This document shows positions 47,601-60,284 of a stretch of 64,000 nucleotides of DNA, piece after piece. Both the position numbers and the translations under genes were made by a program. A model generated the notes under the pieces. The model was given only the letters and a program-made list of their open reading frames with translations, did not search any database and had not been told where the DNA came from. The stretch is from contig JAMKCF010000015.1 of assembly GCA_023634235.1 (NCBI GenBank), positions 11,132,087-11,196,086 of the forward strand, in the 5' to 3' direction. Position 1 is the first letter of the stretch. The number at the start of each line of letters is the position of its first letter. Source of the DNA: Pisaster brevispinus (Eukaryota; Echinodermata; Asteroidea; Forcipulatida; Asteriidae).

Positions 47601-50600
47601 GTTCATTATAAACTAAAAGCTGCATTGGTGTATGTTCGATTTGTTGACATGAGCTCACCATTAATTGTTTACGCCAGTGAGACGGTGAAAAGGATTAGTG
47701 TAAGTTCAGACGCGGACTTAGCGAGAGTCTGCCTTGTACAGAAAAAGCTCTTAATTGCTAACACAAGGATTGTATTCATTGGATAGAAGTGCGTTATTGG
47801 AATTCTTGATATCTTTGAACTGCAATCACCAAGCCAACCACTTCGGCATGGTCGGGTTGGTGTAGTGGTATCTTTCCGCCTTCTACCTCTAGGATCCCTC
47901 TGATTGCCTCTAGGATCCCTCTGATTGCCTCTAGGATCCCTCTGATTGCCTCTAGGATCCCTCTGATTGCCTCTAGGATCCCTCTGATTGCCTCTAGGAT
48001 CCCTCTGATTGCCTCTAGGATCCCTCTGATTGCCTCTAGGATCCCTCTGATTGCCTCTAGGATCCCTCTGATTGCCTCTAGGATCCCTCTGATTGCCTCT
48101 AGGATCCCTCTGATTGCCTCTAGGATCCCTCTGATTGCCTCTAGGATCCCTCTGATTGCCTCTAGGATCCCTCTGATTGCCTCTAGGATCCCTCTGATTG
48201 CCTCTAGGATCCCTCTGATTGCCTCTAGGATCCCTCTGATTGCCTCTAGGATCCCTCTGATTGCCTCTAGGATCCCTCTGATTGCCTCTAGGATCCCTCT
48301 GATTGCCTCTAGGATCCCTCTGATTGCCTCTAGGATCCCTCTGATTGCCTCTAGGATCCCTCTGATTGCCTCTAGGATCCCTCTGATTGCCTCTAGGATC
48401 CCTCTGATTGCCTCTAGGATCCCTCTGATTGCCTCTAGGATCCCTCTGATTGCCTCTAGGATCCCTCTGATTGCCTCTAGGATCCCTCTGATTGCCTCTA
48501 GGATCCCTCTGATTGCCTCTAGGATCCCTCTGATTGCCTCTAGGATCCCTCTGATTGCCTCTAGGATCCCTCTGATTGCCTCTAGGATCCCTCTGATTGC
48601 CTCTAGGATCCCCCTGATTGCCTCTAGGATCCCCCTGATTGCCTCTAAGATCCCCCTGATTGCCTCTAGGATCCCCCTGATTGCCTCTAGGATCCCTCTG
48701 ATTGCCTCTAGAATCCCTCTGATTGCCTCTAGGATCCCTCTGATTGCCTCTAGGATCCCTCTGATTGCCTCTAGGATCCCTCTGATTGCCTCTAGGATCC
48801 CTCTGATTGCCTCTAGGATCCCTCTGATTGCCTCTAGGATCCCTCTGATTGCCTCTAGGATCCCTCTGATTGCCTCTAGGATCCCTCTGATTGCCTCTAG
48901 GATCCCTCTGATTGCCTCTAGGATCCCTCTGATTGCCTCTAGGATCCCTCTGATTGCCTCTAGGATCCCTCTGATTGCCTCTAGGATCCCTCTGATTGCC
49001 TCTAGGATCCCTCTGATTGCCTCTAGGATCCCTCTGATTGCCTCTAGGATCCCTCTGATTGCCTCTAGGATCCCTCTGATTGCCTCTAGGATCCCTCTGA
49101 TTGCCTCTAGGATCCCTCTGATTGCCTCTAGGATCCCTCTGATTGCCTCTAGGATCCCTCTGATTGCCTCTAGGATCCCTCTGATTGCCTCTAGGATCCC
49201 TCTGATTGCCTCTAGGATCCCTCTGATTGCCTCTAGGATCCCTCTGATTGCCTCTAGGATCCCTCTGATTGCCTCTAGGATCCCTCTGATTGCCTCTAGG
49301 ATCCCTCTGATTGCCTCTAGGATCCCTCTGATTGCCTCTAGGATCCCTCTGATTGCCTCTAGGATCCCTCTGATTGCCTCTAGGATCCCTCTGATTGCCT
49401 CTAGGATCCCTCTGATTGCCTCTAGGATCCCTCTGATTGCCTCTAGGATCCCTCTGATTGCCTCTAGGATCCCTCTGATTGCCTCTAGGATCCCTCTGAT
49501 TGCCTCTAGGATCCTTCTGATTGCCTCTAGGATCCCTCTGATTGCCTCTAGGATCCCTCTGATTGCCTCTAGGATCCCTCTGATTGCCTCTAGGATCCCT
49601 CTGATTGCCTCTAGGATCCCTCTGATTGCCTCTAGGATCCCTCTGATTGCCTCTAGGATCCTTCTGATTGCCTCTAGGATCCCCCTGATTGCCTCTAGGA
49701 TCCCCCTGATTGCCTCTAGGATCCCTCTGATTGCCTCTAGGATCCCTCTGATTGCCTCTAGGATCCTTCTGATTGCCTCTAGGATCCCTCTGATTGCCTC
49801 TAGGATCCCTCTGATTGCCTCTAGGATCCCTCTGATTGCCTCTAGGATCCCTCTGATTGCCTCTAGGATCCTTCTGATTGCCTCTAGGATCCTTCTGATT
49901 GCCTCTAGGATCCCTCTGATTGCCTCTAGGATCCCTCTGATTGCCTCTAGGATCCCTCTGATTGCCTCTAGGATCCCTCTGATTGCCTCTAGGATCCCTC
50001 TGATTGCCTCTAGGATCCCTCTGATTGCCTCTAGGATCCCTCTGATTGCCTCTAGGATCCCTCTGATTGCATGGGTTTTCCCTGGAATAATTCTCTTAGG
50101 TTGCCCTCCTACATCTAAAACCGAAACTTCCTTCTGGTCTTCTCTCCACTGGGTTCTTAGCCTAGTATAAGGAGTCTTTCGCTGCTCAACCAGAACTAAT
50201 CAATTAAATAAAATGAAAGTTATATCTGAATGCTCTCGGCATTCCCGTTGCAACAAATACAACATTCAAAAGACACAAAATGTTGCTGCATAAGGGAATG
50301 GTTTGAGCCTACCACACTCCAGCATGGTCAGCTTGCAATGATTGAATATCAGATATTAAATGAGTGTTTACACTATATGGCCAATAATAACGAAGTCTTC
50401 CTGCACGATAAGCACAAGGCTGTGACTGTAGAGGAGTACCAGGTACGTGCAAGCCATAAATCACTTTATACGGTTTAAAATATGCCTAAAAGTAGACATC
50501 GGCAATACATCACAAGACACAATTGAATTAAACAGCTTGAGTACCATTAGCAGCATGAGTAAATTGAATCGGTTTTGCCCTGGCCGACTTACAATTACAG

Positions 50601-53600
50601 GATTGGAATCTAGTTAATGGAACCGCAAGTCACTAAATTTGTTGTCGTAGCATTCGCTTGCTGTGCTTATTAGATAGAAGACGTGCATTACTGATACACT
50701 CATCATCCTTAGCCTAAGACAGTCTCTATCATATCTGTACATCAGATAATTAGTTATGGTATCTGGGTAATATGTAACAATGACGGGAGTGACGAACTGA
50801 TTTTGGAAATCAAATTGGAAAGTTGCAACAAACAATGGATGTTAGAAAATAATGAAATATCTCAAGATATGAAATTGGAACTGATCTTTTTCGTCATTAA
50901 ATTGAGTTCCATTTTCCTGTTAAAAATAGCACACACGATAAACTATTAAAGTAAACCTTACCTTGAAAAAAACTCAAAACTATATACGCTGTGACCACAA
51001 ACTGTCCCTAAACTAGGCTTTGCAAGACTGCACTGCATGAGCTACAATACGTTGGAACGTATTGTCAATATAGTTGATATATTAATGTTTATGGAGCGAC
51101 AACTGACAATTATTTTGGAAATGTCGAATGTCCTTGTCAACCTCAAATAGCAACTTGCTCAAGTGAGCTTCTAGCTAAAAAAGTCAAAATAAACAAAACA
51201 AGTGAAGGTTAAGACCTCAGACAGAGTTCACACTTTATGTATGCCGGGAATGTAGACAAACTAAAAGATTAAAACTACATTGTTTGATTTGGCTTTGGTG
51301 TATTGAGAATACAGGCATCCTGTTCTGTGAAGTTGCGAGTGTTTTCAAACCGCCGACATCCAGACTAAGTGAGGAGAAGATTTCAACTTATCATCTTCAC
51401 CTTAACGACAGGTGTAAGTGTCTGTAAATTGTAATGCTCATTTAGGGCGAGTACAGCAATATTTTGGGAAAGATTTAAACAGCTTAGACAAAGTTTCTTT
51501 ACCATTACTAAATAAACCTCCCCCACAACACGGTGACACTTTCATACGAAATTCCAAGTGTTAAGCTGTTCAAACGATTTTCTGTATCGATTTACAAAAT
51601 CGATTAATCGATGTAGTTAAATTGATTTACTAAACCATTCGAGCGATTAAGTGGATCAATCCCGGGCTTTGAACTTCCGGCAGAATCACCTGATGAACCA
51701 AAAATCAGGGAAGTGCCAAAGTCCCAAAACACACCTTTGAAACACGCATTTTATTCATTATGGTTTGATGAAGTTGTCGCCCCATCATGGTGGTCAGAAC
51801 TATATCATTTACAAACTCTATCTCTACGACCAATAATTCAATCCCTGACAAACACAATCTACATTCCACCTCTTTCATCTCGCATAAATACTTCTGTTGA
51901 TCTTCTTAAGACTGCACTAAGTCTTATCTACTATTGTTTCGATTTATCAAATTTAAACTTGTTTGTTACAGTTAATTTTAGTGAAAGGTTCGATGTCATT
52001 CTCCAGACCAGATTTATTCCCACCGGATAATAATGGCAGTATTTGAGACTGAAACAATTCTCGTAATATCGTTACCAGGGCTTCAATACAAGAACACTGT
52101 TTTAACTAATGACTGTTTTCTTATTAGTAACAACCTTTTAAATGAGCAAGTTGCTTGTTGAGAACGCATAGAGTCGAATTAATAGGGAAGTGAAAACTTC
52201 GACCGAGTCTCTGACTTAATGCAATTATAACAATGACCTTCACTTAGTAACCAGCGCATACACATACCTTCTATACTGATTGAGTCATGGCGACGCATCA
52301 ATTTGAGTGCAATTTATACTGTCAGTATTTATTTCATATATTGATTTCTGTACACACGCTTCCACTGCTGGATGTACATTTTCCCAATACTGCTAAATTG
52401 GTATTGACATAGTAATGTATACTTTGTATTTTCATATGTGTAAGTTGTCTTTGGAGGACGCCTGAATATTGACGTTTATAAAGTTTCATTTGCGAAATTG
52501 CTAAAGCGATATTTCTTACAAATTTTGCTCAAATTTGCAAAATTACACGTCAATATTTCCAGAAGTCAATGAATAACTTGAGCCTCTAAGTCATGAATCT
52601 TGAACGTCTAATTTTAAAATCGAGTCTTTGGCTTCTGGGTTTTCGAAATTCAGTCTCGTGATTATCTTCTATTTTGCATTTTGTGTAATTTGTTATTTTG
52701 GGCTCTCAGCTGTCTTAATTCTTCTCTGTTAGAGGTCTTAACTTTTTAATTGCAACATTGGCAAACAGTTGTATGAGGGAAATGAACAACGTGCACGCTG
52801 TGCAATGAGATCCACTGAGGGGGCAATGGAACCTGAGGTGAACCGAGAGTGTCATTTGCTTCCGAGAGTGTAGAACCCCCATAGACCCCATCACACAGCG
52901 TGCAACAAATTATTGTTTCGTTATACCATGGTAATAGATTGATTGCAGGTTGTGGAAAACAAACATTACAAAGTGAAATCAATCATATTGCTTTTTTAAT
53001 TTACTGTTGAACATTGCATTCATGTACATGCGTCTTTGTAGCCCATCACGTGATTGGTTCTCAACCAATAAATTTCACATTATATTACCGTGGTATAACA
53101 ATGCATTTTCGGTTTTGCCCAACACCCATAGTATGCTAAGTAATGTTTTCAAGTCCTACAATGGAAAACATCCACGCTCCTCGGTCAGGACTGTCTTCAC
53201 CATCACGAGGGGGGCCCGTGATGAGTAATCAGTTTGTATACTACCAAGTCCCTGAATATTGTGGGGTGGGGGGTGTTTTGTATTATACCAATGTTAAATT
53301 TGCCGCTCAAGACAAGTACTCATGACAGCTAGCTTGTAGGATAATATTCTCCTAGCTCGTTTGTGTAAACAACTTGAAGCGTAATACGATCACATTCCTT
53401 ATAACGTGGCAATGGAGGGGAGGGGGTTGGGTGGGGTGGGGTGGGGTGGGGTGGGGTGGGGGTTTGAAAAGTCGCTACGGTTAAGTGTAGATATAGCATT
53501 GTGCTTTGTTTACCAGCGTAAGGGCCTAATTTTATTATAGAAAACTGTCAATAGGTTCAGAAATTATTAGCATCTTTTTTTTTCTTTTTTTCAAAGATAA

Positions 53601-56074
53601 ATAGCAATATTCATCCTGAATACATATCGTCATTATTTTGATGTCTTTTAATTAGTTTCATTTACGTTTACAATGTGTCCTATAATGTCACGTTAAATCT
53701 TATTATGTTTGTACTTCCCAATATCTAAGTCATTTGAACTTTTTATAACAGTCTTCGGCCACTGAAGACAGATTGTTACTTCACTCAACAAGAAAAATAT
53801 TTTGTTCCTAAAGAAAACAGCAAAAGCAACGCCCAGCTATCATTTTGCTTTCCATGACCTAATTTAATTACCTTTAGTTTCATAAATCTTTTTCCTTTAA
53901 GATATTCCCAAGGCACACATTAATTGTTGAACGCTTGGTCAATTTACCGCTTTAGTTCAACTGATGATGTGTGGCTGAACTGATGACCCATACACCTGAG
54001 TGACTAATCATTCAACCGTAAAAATGGAGTTTGGGTGGAGCAGAGATTGACTGATGGTCACTATTACTGCCAGGTCAGTGGTAAATATCTTATCAACTTC
54101 ATTTATAAGTCATTTAAAATATTGCATTTGGACTACTTGCTATGCAACGACTTCATTTTGTCTATTAACTTCAGTAAATCAACAACGGGATCGAAAACCA
54201 ACTTCAGTAAATCAACAACGGGATCGAAAACCAAAACAAATAACAAATCGCGTTCAAAGGGAAAACTTCGTCTGCAGTCGACGTGCCGACGTTTGACTTT
54301 CAACTCAGTAACGGTATACCTCCAGTATATATCTTGAGCAGAATGTCTTGGGCAGTATATCTTGGGCAGTATGTCTTGGGCAGTGTGTCTTGGGCAGTAT
54401 ATCTTGGGCAGTACATCTTGGGCAGTACGTCTTGGGCAGTATGTCTTGGGCAATATGTCTTGGGCATAAGGCCCTTTGCCTTGGGCAGTATGTCTTGGGC
54501 AGTATGTCTTGGGCAGTATGTCTTGGGCATAAGGCCCTTTGCCTTGGGCAGTATGCCTTGGGCAGTACGTCTTGGGCAGTATGCCTTGGGCAGTATGTCT
54601 TGGGCAGTATGTCTTGGGCGATATGTCTTTCACGTTTGCGAATGTTTTGCTTTTGTTTTACCGTGAACCTTTGTCCAGACTTGATCCTCTGCTTTGCCTT
54701 GACAAGGCATGGCATACCAAGGTATGCCAAGGTAAAATGGCAATGTGCACTTCTACAACAATGTGAAACGTGTAAATACTCCAACTTGCACCAAGTGATT
54801 GAAGTCAATTAAAATGTGTAAAGACTAACCTAATGGGTTCAAAGAGGGGAAACGATCATTTCCAATCTGCTTATCTTGTTTGAATATATTAAGTTGAAGT
54901 GTTTGAGTGAAGCTGCGGTGTAGGTCTAGGCGGGTCATTGCTTATCAGCCGAGGTATCTGCAGTTCCTAACCTAATTAAGGCTAATATTTCAGAGAGAAG
55001 GATGCGTGGTATCAGACAGTGGAGTCCGTTCCATCCAATTGAACAATTAACGGCGTGCTATTGCAGACGAAGCAATTCTACCGTTATAGAGAGGCACTTA
55101 TGTCACTTTAACAAGGTCATAGTTTCAAACGAAATGGCTCCGTACAGCTGACAAATTAACAACCTATCACATCGATGTTCAAAGGAACAATTTGCCTAGT
55201 GCGAGGCTTAAATGCCACTCGATCGACCAATCAAAGTAGTACATATTCATATCATTTATGACGCGGTTTATAAGAAGGAACCATTCATCTCGTGATGAAC
55301 AAAATGGAAAAATACAAAAAATTTCCATTGTAGAGTACATTATTACAAGACCTAATAACTATTACCAAATGGCTGTAAACCGAAAATGAAAATGCAGTAC
55401 AGAAATTACAGAAAATGACATGAACGGCAAAATATTCCTTACCAGGGCGAAGAAATATAGTCTCTTAGCGTGATATTTTGAAGGGTTTGAGTTTTGATAG
55501 TTATCTACAAAACACTTCAACGAAAACAAACATCCGGGAGGCTAACTGGCTCGTTGGTTAGAAGACGTTTTGTGAAAACATGTTGTTATATGACGTTCCG
55601 ACACCACTAGTTATCCACAAAAACCATTAACACAACAAAGGTTACTGATTAGTTTGTTTGTTTTTCAGTAAAATGCTCTACTTTACAGATTGGTCCATGT
55701 TGGTTTCTTAAAATATACGTTGATTTGGATACTTGTTATTATCGACTGATATTGCTATCATCTTAGTTTGGACACTTACCCTGTCGTGGTAAGACACTAC
55801 GAACTGTGTTTCCCCGACCTTTCAGAAGCTCGTGATTAACAGTGAGTTTCTTCATGATTTTCATGATGTGCTTGGGTGGATGAACGTCACCTTCAATATG
55901 CACGGAATCCATGCCTCTGCTTGGACCTTCTCTGGGAAGTTCAAACCAGCTAGAAGAATCTACATGGCTTTCATGCTTAGCAGGTTTCATGGATGGTAGT
56001 CCACTGCACACCACAGCACCAATGCAGCTGATAACTAACACCTTCACAACATAACGGTGACTACTCTCAGCCAT
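44458..56074 (-). CDS. BMP3: BMP3/GDF10-type TGF-beta family ligand
   Basis: Three exons (56074-55780, 47386-46494, 44646-44458) give 458 residues, close to vertebrate BMP3/GDF10 (about 475) and also three coding exons. Order: signal peptide (hydrophobic [14 protein letters not shown]), prodomain (to about residue 265), possible furin site RHTR (262-265), a very basic stretch (302-320), an Asp-rich stretch, then the cystine-knot domain. The knot cysteines are C357, C386, C390, C422, C423, C455 and C457. [18 protein letters not shown] matches BMP3 KSFDAYYCSGACQFPMPK. The C-terminus [20 protein letters not shown] matches BMP3 [17 protein letters not shown]. Secreted; in vertebrates BMP3 modulates or antagonises BMP/activin signalling. 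The symbol denotes the BMP3/GDF10 subfamily. Confidence 0.92.
44824..45072. mobile_element. Foldback MITE, 249 bp
   Basis: The terminal inverted repeats are TGGGCCTGATTTCATGG and CCATGAAGCTGGGCCCA, with CTGCTTACCG / CGGTAAGCAG just inside. It lies in BMP3-type intron 2. A deleted copy is at 34201-34381. Confidence 0.8.
45244..45357. repeat. 35-bp tandem repeat x3
   Basis: The unit contains TAACCCGTATTAGTCGGGTC followed by CCATGCGTAACC. Each unit has an internal inverted pair (ACCCG...CGGGT) and can fold as a small stem. It lies in BMP3-type intron 2. Confidence 0.85.
45890..46400 (-). repeat. Dispersed repeat with ATTGTTCC / GAGGTCC blocks, copy 2
   Basis: On the minus strand it repeats the block order of 39180-39520: CACACA run, CTATTGTCCCTCTTTTG, TTGTACACG, TTCTATTATTCCCTTTTCT, GTGGGG, CATTGTTCCATTGTT. 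It is noncoding and lies in BMP3-type intron 2. Confidence 0.6.
46494..47386 (-). CDS. BMP3: BMP3-type exon 2: prodomain and first half of cystine knot
   Basis: 893 nt, acceptor TGTTTCAG, donor AAG/GTTAGT, phase 1 to 0. It holds most of the prodomain, the basic segments, and knot cysteines C357, C386 and C390. Confidence 0.92.
47843..50190 (+). mobile_element. tRNA-derived SINE split by a minisatellite
   Basis: The left part has an A-box-like head (GGTTGGTGTAGTGGTATC, about 47856). The right part (50071-50190) has a SINE-like body (ATGGGTTTTCCCTGG, CCTCCTACATCTAAAACC, GAAACTTCCTTCTGG). The B-box region expected between them is replaced by the 21-bp array, whose unit resembles the sequence at the junction. 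Confidence 0.55.
47886..50070. repeat. 21-bp minisatellite, 104 copies in perfect register
   Basis: The unit is CTCTAGGATCCCTCTGATTGC. Register is kept exactly over 2,100 bp (identical text at 47941 and 50041), so there is no net indel. Only a few substitutions occur, mostly CCCTCTG to CCCCCTG or CCTTCTG, clustered near 48.6-48.7 and 49.5-49.9 kb. Every intact unit holds a BamHI site. It lies in BMP3-type intron 1. Confidence 0.98.
50191..54330. other. BMP3-type intron 1, no further gene recognised
   Basis: Only unremarkable ORFs. The longest, 105 codons at 51713-52030 (+), has no domain I recognise. There are short inverted pairs near 52470-52550 (GAATATTGACGT / ACGTCAATATTTC) and 52920-53100, and a G-rich run at 53411. 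Confidence 0.45.
53411..53463 (+). repeat. GTGGG microsatellite / G-quadruplex-prone run
   Basis: A run of GGGG-T units with more than six G-tracts on the plus strand. It fits the G3+N1-7 quadruplex pattern. Confidence 0.85.
54331..54628. repeat. 14-bp tandem repeat with higher-order insertions
   Basis: About 20 copies of CTTGGGCAGTATGT. Twice interrupted by ATAAGGCCCTTTGC, giving a larger repeat. The 14-bp period leaves all three frames open on both strands, which creates several spurious 70-170 codon ORFs. Confidence 0.9.
54629..55779 (-). other. BMP3-type intron 1, proximal part
   Basis: No exon or element recognised. Confidence 0.4.
55780..56074 (-). CDS. BMP3: BMP3-type exon 1: signal peptide and start of prodomain
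   Basis: The ATG at 56074 encodes [17 protein letters not shown], and signal cleavage is likely after about residue 24. It contains [19 protein letters not shown], a prodomain alpha-1-like helix. It ends CAG-G at donor GTAAGT in phase 1, joining in frame to [11 protein letters not shown]. Confidence 0.85.
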
Positions 56075-58559
56075 TTGTAGTTAGAACTAGGATCGTTTCT
56101 TTGGTAGTCAATTACATTTACATCACACCATGGTTTACGCCTTTTACAGTGCTAACGTAGTGTTTTTGTGTAGCAAGGTTCTATTTCTGTGGTAATTTGT
56201 GACTCAGCATTTGATGTTCCTGTTGAGGCGGTTTAATCTCACCTGACCATACACGTCCTACCTTAATTGTTGCTTAGCTCGAGTACAAAGCAGTAGTTCT
56301 TGAAAGTACCGCAAATGCCGAAAAATATAACTGGCATTGGAGCAAATGCGACTTTGAGTGAAGTTTACACTACTGTGTATAGAAACGAATTAGCGAAAAC
56401 GTGGTTTGATACACAGAATTCGTCAAGAAGTAACTAAAAACAGTGCCGTCTTTGCTGGTTATGACTTCACAATCCTGCAGTGAAAGGTCCTCTGACTACA
56501 TAGTAGCTGCCTGCTGCTGTGAGTAACTCCAAGTGCTCGTCTATCTCACAAAATGAACTATGCTTGAACTGATAAGTGCATTTAGGCTGCGGTAGCAGTG
56601 AAGGAAACAAGTTCTCTTTTGAAGGTGTTCAATTAAGCTATGCGGTTCGAACCAGCGCGACAGAGCTGAAGGTCATGTGCAAATACGACAGATTGATGGG
56701 ATGGGGGTAGAACACAGAATAAATAACTTGCCTGTGTGTCAAGATGGATTGGTCAACACATGGCTGGATGGCAAAGACACCGAGAGCAATGCTGTGTCCC
56801 AAGCCCATTCTTTATGGTCCAAACTGCAATTATGTTTGATTTATTTATTTTATTTTATTCATTTATTTAAATTATTTATTTATTTATGTATTTATTTATT
56901 ATTATTTTTTTTTAAATTAATTTTATTATTATTTTGAGGGTTGGGGGCAGGGAGGTTGCAAAGCAACCGAGATACACACAACTTGATTACAAACTGGCAA
57001 ACTGCGGTCTAGTTTCTCACCGATGGAGTGACATCACAAATTAAGTCGGTTCCACAGTGAGAATAGCCAGATTAAGTTCAGGAACACCAACACCACCCAT
57101 GGGAATGTGTAGTTACCCCGAAGGAACGCCTAGGACTTAAATATTGACATCACGCCAATATTCATGGACAATTCTCTACTTTTCCACAAACGCGAAATTT
57201 GACCTGGCTGTATAATGAAAAGGGACCCTAACACACACCATCTCTTCACATCACGCTACATATACCCAACCTTCATCAGGTTAGCAATAGGCCTACTACG
57301 TGTGACTCAGTATGTGTGATATCCTAAGGAACGGTTTGGTGACTTTGCCAATTTCTTTATTTCAAACCTTTCACAACAAAACGACTGGTTGCTTCCAATG
57401 TGGTGAACAGAAGGTTAACACAATTTTCTTTGCGCATTATGTTATCTCCTTATTTATCTTAATGATCAAATTATATGCCCGTGCATGGATTCCTTAACTC
57501 AACTACTACGGTTTAAAAGGACACCTTGAGAGGTGGAAAAGGACAGTGTGTAATGGCAATGCTACCTTGAGAGGTGGACGATGAAGGGCAGTGTGTGTTA
57601 TGGCATTGCTACCTTGAGAAGTGAAGTATGATCATGAAGTGTGTAATCATGCGCGGGTCCAGGGGCGTGGGCGCGGGGCACCTGCCCCGGTAAAATTAGA
57701 CCGAAAACAAATTAAAGAGAGAGTGAAAGGGAGAGAGAGAGAGAGAAGTGAGAGGGAAGGGTACGCAACATTTGCTATAACAAATAATCATTGCTGTACA
57801 ACTGCGCCATTGTAAATACTACCGTGAGACCTGTTCCAAAATTAGGCAACAGGCATCGGTAGGTATTTTCACCCCTCAAATCCGGAAAACCCTAAGCAGA
57901 TATACTTCATGAAAGCCCGACTCCGATAATGTTTGATAACATTATTGTGTATACATGTTTCTATGTGCGTACCTAAATACAGTGGGACAATATTTTGAGA
58001 TGGACCCAACGTCCAAAATGATGCCACGATGAATGCCTTGCCGACGAAAAATGTGAGATCTCGGCGTGTGTGAGTAATGGAACTGTTAATTTACTGTCGT
58101 ATTGGCCGTATACTTGATTGTTTAAATATCGTGCCACTCCGACTGATAAATACAAATGGAAAAAAATGTGCAACGTCTCAGTCTGAGTTGCCATAGGACG
58201 ATTAACTGTAGACTTCTGTTTAATTGCTTTAAGACAAAGAGGCCACCGGCGCGCACTCCTTCTTACTTTTGCTAGGAAAACATTTAATAAAAGGCAAATA
58301 GAGCAAAATCCCGTGTTTAAACTAGGAAGTAAGTGTAAAACACACCTGAAATGTCCTAGATTGCATTTTATGTAAAAGAGAGCATCTTATGTAAAAAAAA
58401 AAAAAAAAAACAACAACAACAACAACGAAAACAACTACAATTAAAAATAGTAATAATAATAGAATAACGAATTCCCGGGGGTTAAAACGGGCCCCAAACC
58501 CCACGCCTTAAAGGCTTTTATTTGCGTTTGTTCGTTATTCTCGTAATATGCCTTACTTA
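56075..58559. other. 5' flank of the BMP3-type gene
   Basis: It should contain the BMP3-type promoter, but no TATA box was found in good position. Simple sequence is present: ATTT-rich 56830-56935, a GA run at 57720-57750 and A18-(CAA)n at 58395-58430. A roughly 52-bp imperfect tandem repeat (CTACCTTGAGAGGTGGA...) lies at 57515-57640. Confidence 0.4.
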
Positions 58560-60284
58560 TGGTGGTCCTAAAGGGACATCAAACATATATATTTACGTGA
58601 ATATTTACGTAACCATTATCACGGTTTTTGCCCCATTCGCAAATATTCACGTGAATATTTGCGACTAAAGCACAAATTGTGAAAATTTACGTATATATTC
58701 ACGTAAATATTCACGCAAATATTAACCATAAATATTTGCGATTTGTGCCAAGTCGCAAACCCAGTCGTCCGTGAATATTTGGTTTCTTTCCAGCTAGCCG
58801 CGTATTGGGTAGCCTTTAGTCAAGGCGCACGCGGCACACCCAGATATCACCCACGAAAAAGGACCAGCGCGAGCGGCGGAGCCGCGAAGCGCCTTTAACA
58901 ACTCGTTTTGGGGTTTTATGTTTTTCTTTACTTTTTGCTACCGATTTTGGTAGGAGAAATGTTATGCATAATGCATCTACTCGCTTTGATGTTGGCCTAT
59001 GAGAAGACGCAATTACTTGCCTGATTAGCAAGATGTCGAAAGTGCCCACTGTACTACCACACCAGTATCGACGACAAATTGTTTCAGCAAGGCATTTTAG
59101 CTTTGCTGCTCTCAGCAAATGAATGTCAATGCTGTTGGAAATGTATTGGAACGTACATACTTGGCTGACCATTTAGTGAGTAATTAGCCGATCATCCAGA
59201 CCATAATACACAACTGTTGAAAAACCTGCACTCACCCGAAAGTAAATGTACCCTTATGTTGCGAAAAAGAAGAAATTTGTATTCCACAGTTTGACAAACC
59301 ATATCACTTGGCACACTTGATTTAGAAGGTGGCTAATTCTGATCACTAATTAATACAAAATTAACCGCAAGAACACAAGCCATTTTGTGTCAAATACACA
59401 AAGCGGTTAAGGTATAAAAGTGACAACAACTGACCATTCACGGCAATGTTAGTACCCTTCACCTTGCATAATAATGATTCAATTGAATTATAATCTGACA
59501 GACCATGAAATTGACCAAAGCATACGATAAAATATGATAAAACATTGCGTGTATTTTAGCATATTACTTAGTGATCTGAAGTCGCCACCTCAAGATTATG
59601 TTTGTCCATCAGTGGTGTGGTTTATCAGTATGGAATAAAAAATCATCTTTTGTACAACATGAGGGGTACCTGTACTGAATTTTGGGTGAGGAATGAGGAT
59701 GGAATAAAAAAAATCATCTTTTGTACAACATGAGGGGTACCTGTACTGAATTTTGGGTGAGCGCAAATTTTTTTACAGTTGGGTATTATTGGTCTGGATG
59801 ATTAGGTCTTAACTGCTGCGTTTAATAACTCATTAGTTGGTCAGCCAAGCAATCGAATTCTACCTTCAAGTATTCGTAGTGAACAAATTATACCAATAAA
59901 AAAGACTACATGTATACACACAAAAAATCGTTAAAATTACAAAGAAGGGAATACAGATATGTTACCTCCTTGAACTGCATGGATTCTAATTCTCCCCCCC
60001 CCGAATCCGCGTATGGCAATTTGGCCAAATGCGCGGCTATAGCTAGAAAGAAACAAAATATTCACGGATGACTGGGTTTGTGACATGGGCACAAAGCGTG
60101 AATATTTACGTTAACATTTGCGATTGGGGGTACAAATCATGTATATTTACGTAAATATTTGCGATTTGGGGCACAAGTTAATCGTGAACAATTACATGAA
60201 TATTTACGTAATTATTCACGGTTTTGGCCTCAATCGCAAATATTTACGTAAATATACATGTTTGAAGTCCCTTTAGGGCCACCA
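58560..60284. mobile_element. DNA transposon, about 1.7 kb, long modular inverted ends
   Basis: The ends are TGGTGGTCCTAAAGGGACATC (left) and the complement of the right end TGGTGGCCCTAAAGGGAC. Directly flanking is TACTTA on both sides (58554-58559 and 60285-60290), a 6-bp target duplication. Each end is about 240 bp of ACGTAAATATTYACG and GCGATTTGTGCC modules. A 118-codon frame inside (59172-58816, minus) has no recognised transposase motif. It is probably non-autonomous. Confidence 0.8.
59640..59761. repeat. Tandem duplication, about 62 bp x2
   Basis: Two near-identical copies of a segment with ATCATCTTTTGTACAACATG and GGGGTACCTGTACTGAATTT inside the DNA transposon. Confidence 0.9.

Noticed and set aside
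47818..50167. A frame through the 21-bp array is open for about 780 codons (repeat LIASRIP), and two minus-strand frames are also open
   Set aside because: 21 is a multiple of three, so open frames follow from the repeat itself. None has an ATG, and the array is intronic and SINE-derived.
51713..52030. 105-codon plus-strand ORF in BMP3-type intron 1
   Set aside because: No domain, splice context or repeat family recognised; a chance ORF is the simplest reading.
54133..54812. Several 75-167 codon ORFs on both strands rich in LGQYVLG or AQDILPK
   Set aside because: Products of the 14-bp tandem repeat; no start context, splice structure or domain.
58816..59172. Transposase gene in the 58.6-kb element
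   Set aside because: The 118-codon frame has no catalytic motif and is too short; left as an unidentified frame.
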